In this document: in pieces, positions 8,442 to 12,213 of the stretch
How the letters are laid out: each line of letters opens with the position of its first letter
Numbering within the stretch: position 1 is the first letter of the stretch
Source of the DNA: Conidiobolus incongruus B7586
Lineage: Eukaryota > Entomophthoromycota > Entomophthoromycetes > Entomophthorales > Conidiobolaceae
Length of the DNA: 12,213 nucleotides
Assembly: GCA_000697335.1 (NCBI GenBank)
Contig: JNEM01012450.1
Span: 1-12,213, forward strand
Direction of reading: 5' to 3'
Notes under the pieces: model-generated
Seen by the model: only the letters and a program-made list of their open reading frames with translations
Database searches by the model: none
Told to the model about the DNA's origin: nothing
Position numbers and translations under genes: made by a program

Positions 8442-11200
8442 ATGTTTAATGACATGGAATTAAATTTTAATCCATTTACAAATAAAAATATTAATACTAC
8501 AACCTTGAGGAATGATCAAAATATGGAAGATATAAAATCAGATTCACCACCCCTTCAATCTAATGTCATCAGAGGCTTGAGTGACAAAATTTATGATAAG
8601 AGAAAAACTGCTGCATTTGAAATTGAAAGGTATAATATACTTCAATACACTGAATCAGCATTTTGATTTGCTTTTCCCCTCATATATACTGATTTTATTA
8701 AATACCAAACACGAATACTTATAAATTATTTTTATAGAATAGTCAGAAATAATTTAGCCAACTCAGATGATCAAAATATTCATCAAATTATAGCTTTTCT
8801 ATCTAAAGAATTTATTAAATCTGATCAAATAAATATGAGAAATGGTGGCTTAATTGGTTTGGCAGGAGTAGCTATTGCTTTAGGACAGGTGACTTTTATT
8901 CAACATATATATTTATCTAATTTATTTATCTTGAATATTCCATTTTAGGATATCGACCCTTATTTGGATCCTATTGTTGAATCTATGTTAATTTGTTTTG
9001 AATTTCCCGATACAAGGGTGAAGTACTACGCTTGTGAAGCAATGTACAATGTAGCAAAAGTTGCAAAAGGATTGATATTACGTCACTTTAATCCTATCTT
9101 TAACCAGCTTTGTGATATGTCTATTGAAACTGATGCACCAACGAAAAACGGTTCAGCTCTATTAAATCGACTATTAAAGGATATTTTGACAGAACAAAGT
9201 GTTGATCCTAGACCTCACCCAGATCCACTTAATTCTGTATCTAACCACAGAGAACAGCCCCAAATTGACTCTAAAGCGAGTCGCTTTAATTTACAGGGGT
9301 TTTTACCATTACTCACAGAAAAAATGAAGATTAAAGATCCTCTATGTAGAAGTTTTTTAGTTGATTGGATTGCGATATTGAATTCAATCCCTGATTTAGA
9401 GTTAATCATCTATATTCCAGCTTTCTTGGGTGGTTTAATGGAGTTTTTGTCAGATTCCAACTCAGATGTAAAGACTATAACACATGTTTTGTTGTCTGAT
9501 TTTCTCAGAGAAATCAGACTCAGTGCCAGGGAAGATAATACTATTAATGATGATGATCCCTGGAGGCCTGGTAAAGGAGTTAAAGTTGCTTATGAACCTA
9601 TTATTAACATACTTTTGCCATACCTAAAGTCATCTGAAGAGGATATCCAACAAACCGCATTGAGATGGATTGATGAGTTTATTAACCTGGCACCTGATGT
9701 AATACTCCCTATGATGCCTCAATTAATTGAATCCGTTTTACCTTGCCTAGCTCATAGTAACATTAATATTCAGCACAGTGCATCTGAGTGTAATAGTCAC
9801 CTATTTGCTTTGGTTGAGGACTCTTATACCCAACTCCAATCTCCTTCAATCCAAGCAAAGTCACCAGTTCCTTCAGAAAGTAATTCACACAAACCACCTT
9901 CCGAGTTAACTTCAGAAACAGCCTATGATAACGCCGATCAGCAAACAGACACTTTATCCCAAAAAACTACAGAATCTCGCTCTCAATCTAGAATGGGTAT
10001 AGAACACGATTTGTTTGACTATCAGCTAATGGTCAACAGCTTGACGCTTCAGTTTTTAAATACACACGAATCACCCAGAATCGTAAGTTTGGACTGGCTG
10101 CTCATGCTACACAAAAAGGCACCAAATAAAACATTCACCACGGATGACGGTACTTTTCCAGTATTGCTCAAAACTTTGAGCGATCCTTCTGAAGAGGTTG
10201 TAAAGCGTGACCTTAGGTTATTGGCTCAAATATCGTCTCATACTGACAAGGAATATTTTCACAAGTTTATGGTTGATTTACTTTCCTTATTCAGTACTGA
10301 TCGTCGCTTGTTAGAGAATAGAGGTTCTTTAATTATTCGTCAGCTTTGTTTGTCTCTTGATTCAGAGCAAATCTATCGTACTTTTGCTTCGATATTGGAA
10401 AAAGATAAGGATCTCGAATTTGCTGCAATGATGGTTCAAAACCTTAACCTTATTCTGATGACGTCACCAGAATTGTCTGACCTTCGTAAGAAGCTCAAGA
10501 GTCTTGAAAGCAAGGATAGTCAGGCACTCTTCTCATGTTTATACAGATCATGGTGTCATAGTTCAGTATCCGCATTTTCACTCTGTTTATTAGCCCAGGC
10601 ATATGAGCATGCAGCCAACCTCTTGCATTCAATTGCTGAGCTTGAGATTTCCGTTGCCATGTTGATTCAAATTGATAAATTGGTTCAATTGTTGGAATCA
10701 CCAGTGTTTACATATCTAAGACTCCAACTTTTGGAGCCCGATAGATATCCATATTTATTCAAATGTATGTATGGTTTACTAATGCTATTGCCACAGTCTT
10801 CTGCATTTGTCACACTCAAAAATCGTCTTTCATGTGTATCATCCATGGGATTCCTATCGGTCAATAGTGCACCAGCAACAAGTGGATCTAGGTATACTGA
10901 CTCAATACGACGTACGTCGAAGTTCTCTGATGGTAAAGAAACGGGACTCAGATTCCCTGAACTATTATCCCATTTCCGAGGAGTTCAATCCAAACATGAA
11001 AAGACTCGTAAACAAGGTAAACTAACCACTTTCTAGCATCATTACCTACTACATTAAATTAAATTATTCCATCATCATTAGTATCACAACCTCAGCTCAC
11101 TGAAGTCAAATCAAATAAATCCACCACTCTCACTGCCAGTCCGCTCACGGTCCCCAATTCACCAAATGTTCCATCAGGTGGAATTCCAAGGAGAACTTAG
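8442..11200 (+). CDS. VAC14: Vac14, scaffold of the Fab1-Fig4 PI(3,5)P2 complex
   Basis: Spliced CDS, join(8442..8629, 8738..8888, 8949..11016, 11082..11200), 841 aa, close to the usual 780-880. Vac14 is an all-helical HEAT-repeat scaffold holding the kinase Fab1/PIKfyve and the phosphatase Fig4 on the vacuole or endosome membrane. The sequence shows RGLSDKIYDKRKTAAFEIER (44-63), RNGGLIGLAGVAIALGQ (97-113) and KYYACEAMYNVAKVAKG (138-154), which mark the Fab1-binding HEAT region. A Ser/Pro/Thr-rich linker covers about 411-461. The Fig4-binding domain spans about 560-740, with LENRGSLIIRQLC (568-580), LYRSWCH (644-650) and LLMLLPQSSAF (723-733). A conserved ELLSHFRGVQSKH tail segment (784-796) precedes a Ser/Thr/Pro-rich C-terminus. 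An in-frame stop at 8421 lies above the first ATG at 8442. The ATG at 8454 (Met5) has the better context (G at -3, G at +4) and may be used instead. No membrane segment is seen, as expected for a peripheral protein. Confidence 0.94.
8630..8737 (+). other. VAC14: VAC14 intron 1 (108 nt)
   Basis: Donor GTATAA, acceptor TATAG. It splits the codon of Arg63 after its second base. The join gives FEIER-IVRNNLA, matching the Vac14 N-terminal helix pair. It is the longest intron in the window; a CTGAT at 8688-8692 is one possible branch site. Confidence 0.88.
8889..8948 (+). other. VAC14: VAC14 intron 2 (60 nt)
   Basis: Donor GTGACT (a non-preferred fourth-to-sixth base), acceptor TTTAG, phase 0 after Gln113. 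The join gives IALGQ-DIDPYLDPIV, the conserved Vac14 sequence here. A CTAAT in its middle is a plausible branch site. Confidence 0.9.
11017..11081 (+). other. VAC14: VAC14 intron 3 (65 nt, terminal intron)
   Basis: Donor GTAAAC, acceptor CATTAG. It splits a valine codon after its first base. If not removed, the frame stops at 11036 after seven codons. Downstream of the acceptor a coding-like stretch of 38 codons runs to TAG at 11198-11200, and the whole CDS stays a multiple of three. The TAG at 11034-11036 would make an intron of only 20 nt and is not a plausible acceptor. Confidence 0.75.
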
Positions 11201-11304
11201 TCTCCTTTATTCATAATCAGCCATCAAAATTCTGCTCCTAACATTTTGTCAGCATTTAAAGTCATATCTAATTTGGGTAAATAGAGTTATTTTTATTTGA
11301 TAAT

Positions 11305-11310
11305 AATAAA
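11305..11310 (+). terminator. AATAAA poly(A) signal of VAC14
   Basis: A canonical AATAAA lies 105 nt after the VAC14 stop and is followed by a T-rich stretch (TTTCTTTTGTT). The position fits a fungal 3' UTR. In DNA this A/T-rich the hexamer also occurs by chance, so position is the main support. Confidence 0.45.
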
Positions 11311-12213
11311 TTTCTTTTGTTAATTGATCACGAATAAGTTATTAAAATTATAAATCATTGTTGTTTTTTTCATTATATATCTTGAATTCTACTTTTGCAT
11401 TTTGATATAGAAATTTTTAACAAGATTTGATAAATTGTGAATTATAAATATCACTCTACAAATTCAGTAATGGAGCAATTTTGAATCATATTTTAAATTG
11501 TTGATATATGATTTACAAAAATGAATAACTATATAAAATTAAAACTAGTTTATATTATTAATTACTACCATATTTTTGGCAAACTTTTAACACTTAATTT
11601 TTTTAATAAGACTCAAATTTGATATTTTAGAAATTAATTAAATTTGTTTTTAGGAATTTTTTTATTGTAGGTATATTTTTTAATTGCTTAAAGTGATAAT
11701 AATCATATAATATTACATTCCTACCAAATTAGTTTATATATCTTTACCCTTTTATTTTAATATAACTATAATTTATTTTAAATTTATTAATTTTTATCCC
11801 AACCCAAAAGAGAAATAAAATATACTTATATATTTAAAAAAAATTAGAGTAAGCTTATAATAATTAATTTTCAAATAAAACTCTATTTAAATTATATCCA
11901 TATTTGATAAATTATGAACATTCTAGCTTAATATAATTATTTTAGTTTATAATGTTAGGATAATATAAATAAATTATAATTTATTCAATATTTTAAATAT
12001 AGTAATTTTTTTTATTTTTTTTATTAACAATTCTTTTAAAGCATTATAAATTATATAATTATTATATAGATTATTTGATATTTTTAATCTTTTTTATAAA
12101 TATTAGTTAAAATATATAAAACTTATAATTAATTAATTTACCTATAATAATTGAAAAGTATTATATATTTTGATAATTTATTATAATATTTAATATTTGC
12201 TTATTAATAAAAT
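11311..12213. other. A/T-rich spacer after VAC14
   Basis: There is no open frame of coding composition, RNA gene or recognisable repeat family on either strand. The last 19 bases (12195-12213) repeat the string at 220-238 exactly. Confidence 0.75.

Noticed and set aside
10807-11025. Second + frame overlapping the 3' part of VAC14
   Set aside because: It overlaps the conserved VAC14 C-terminal coding region in another frame and shows no family similarity.
4555-11200. Functional gene cluster or novel system joining BUB2 and VAC14
   Set aside because: The genes are 2.3 kb apart, each with its own upstream region, and act in unrelated pathways (mitotic exit and vacuolar phosphoinositides). Nothing in the sequence links them.
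1-12213. Mitochondrial or organellar origin because of extreme A+T content
   Set aside because: Both genes encode nuclear cytosolic proteins, contain spliceosomal introns and use the standard code, so the DNA is nuclear.

Overview
The window is nuclear DNA from a very A+T-rich fungus. It carries two spliced protein genes, both on the + strand, separated and flanked by long, almost gene-free A/T-rich spacers. The fungal call rests on three things. A Bub2/Cdc16-type TBC protein is present. The C-terminal half of the Vac14 protein reads like fungal Vac14. There are seven short spliceosomal introns (51-108 nt, all GT...AG), four of them at split codons. CTG falls at leucine positions and no stop codon has to be read through, so the standard code fits. 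The species cannot be named from this window. Introns in both genes and the extreme A+T bias would fit an early-diverging ('zygomycete'-grade) lineage better than a budding yeast, but that is inference.

Layout: 1-1819 is featureless A/T-rich spacer. 1820-2620 is an island of more balanced composition holding two diverged copies of one repeat, best read as old solo-LTR-like fossils. 2621-4554 is spacer plus the upstream region of gene 1. 4555-6111 is BUB2 (five exons, 447 aa). 6112-8441 is a 2.3-kb spacer that includes the upstream region of gene 2. 8442-11200 is VAC14 (four exons, 841 aa). A poly(A) signal follows at 11305-11310, and the rest is A/T-rich spacer.

The two genes do unrelated jobs. 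BUB2 is half of the GAP that restrains the Tem1/Spg1 GTPase in mitotic exit and septation control. VAC14 is the scaffold of the Fab1-Fig4 complex that makes and turns over PI(3,5)P2 on the vacuole. Their adjacency looks like ordinary gene order, not a functional cluster.

The most useful results are the exact gene models. The VAC14 model includes a terminal intron and 39-codon last exon that a simple open-frame reading misses. BUB2 has a Ser/Arg-rich N-terminal extension with a candidate CDK site. I found no convincing evidence of an undescribed biological system. The remaining findings are small structural signals of low to moderate interest.
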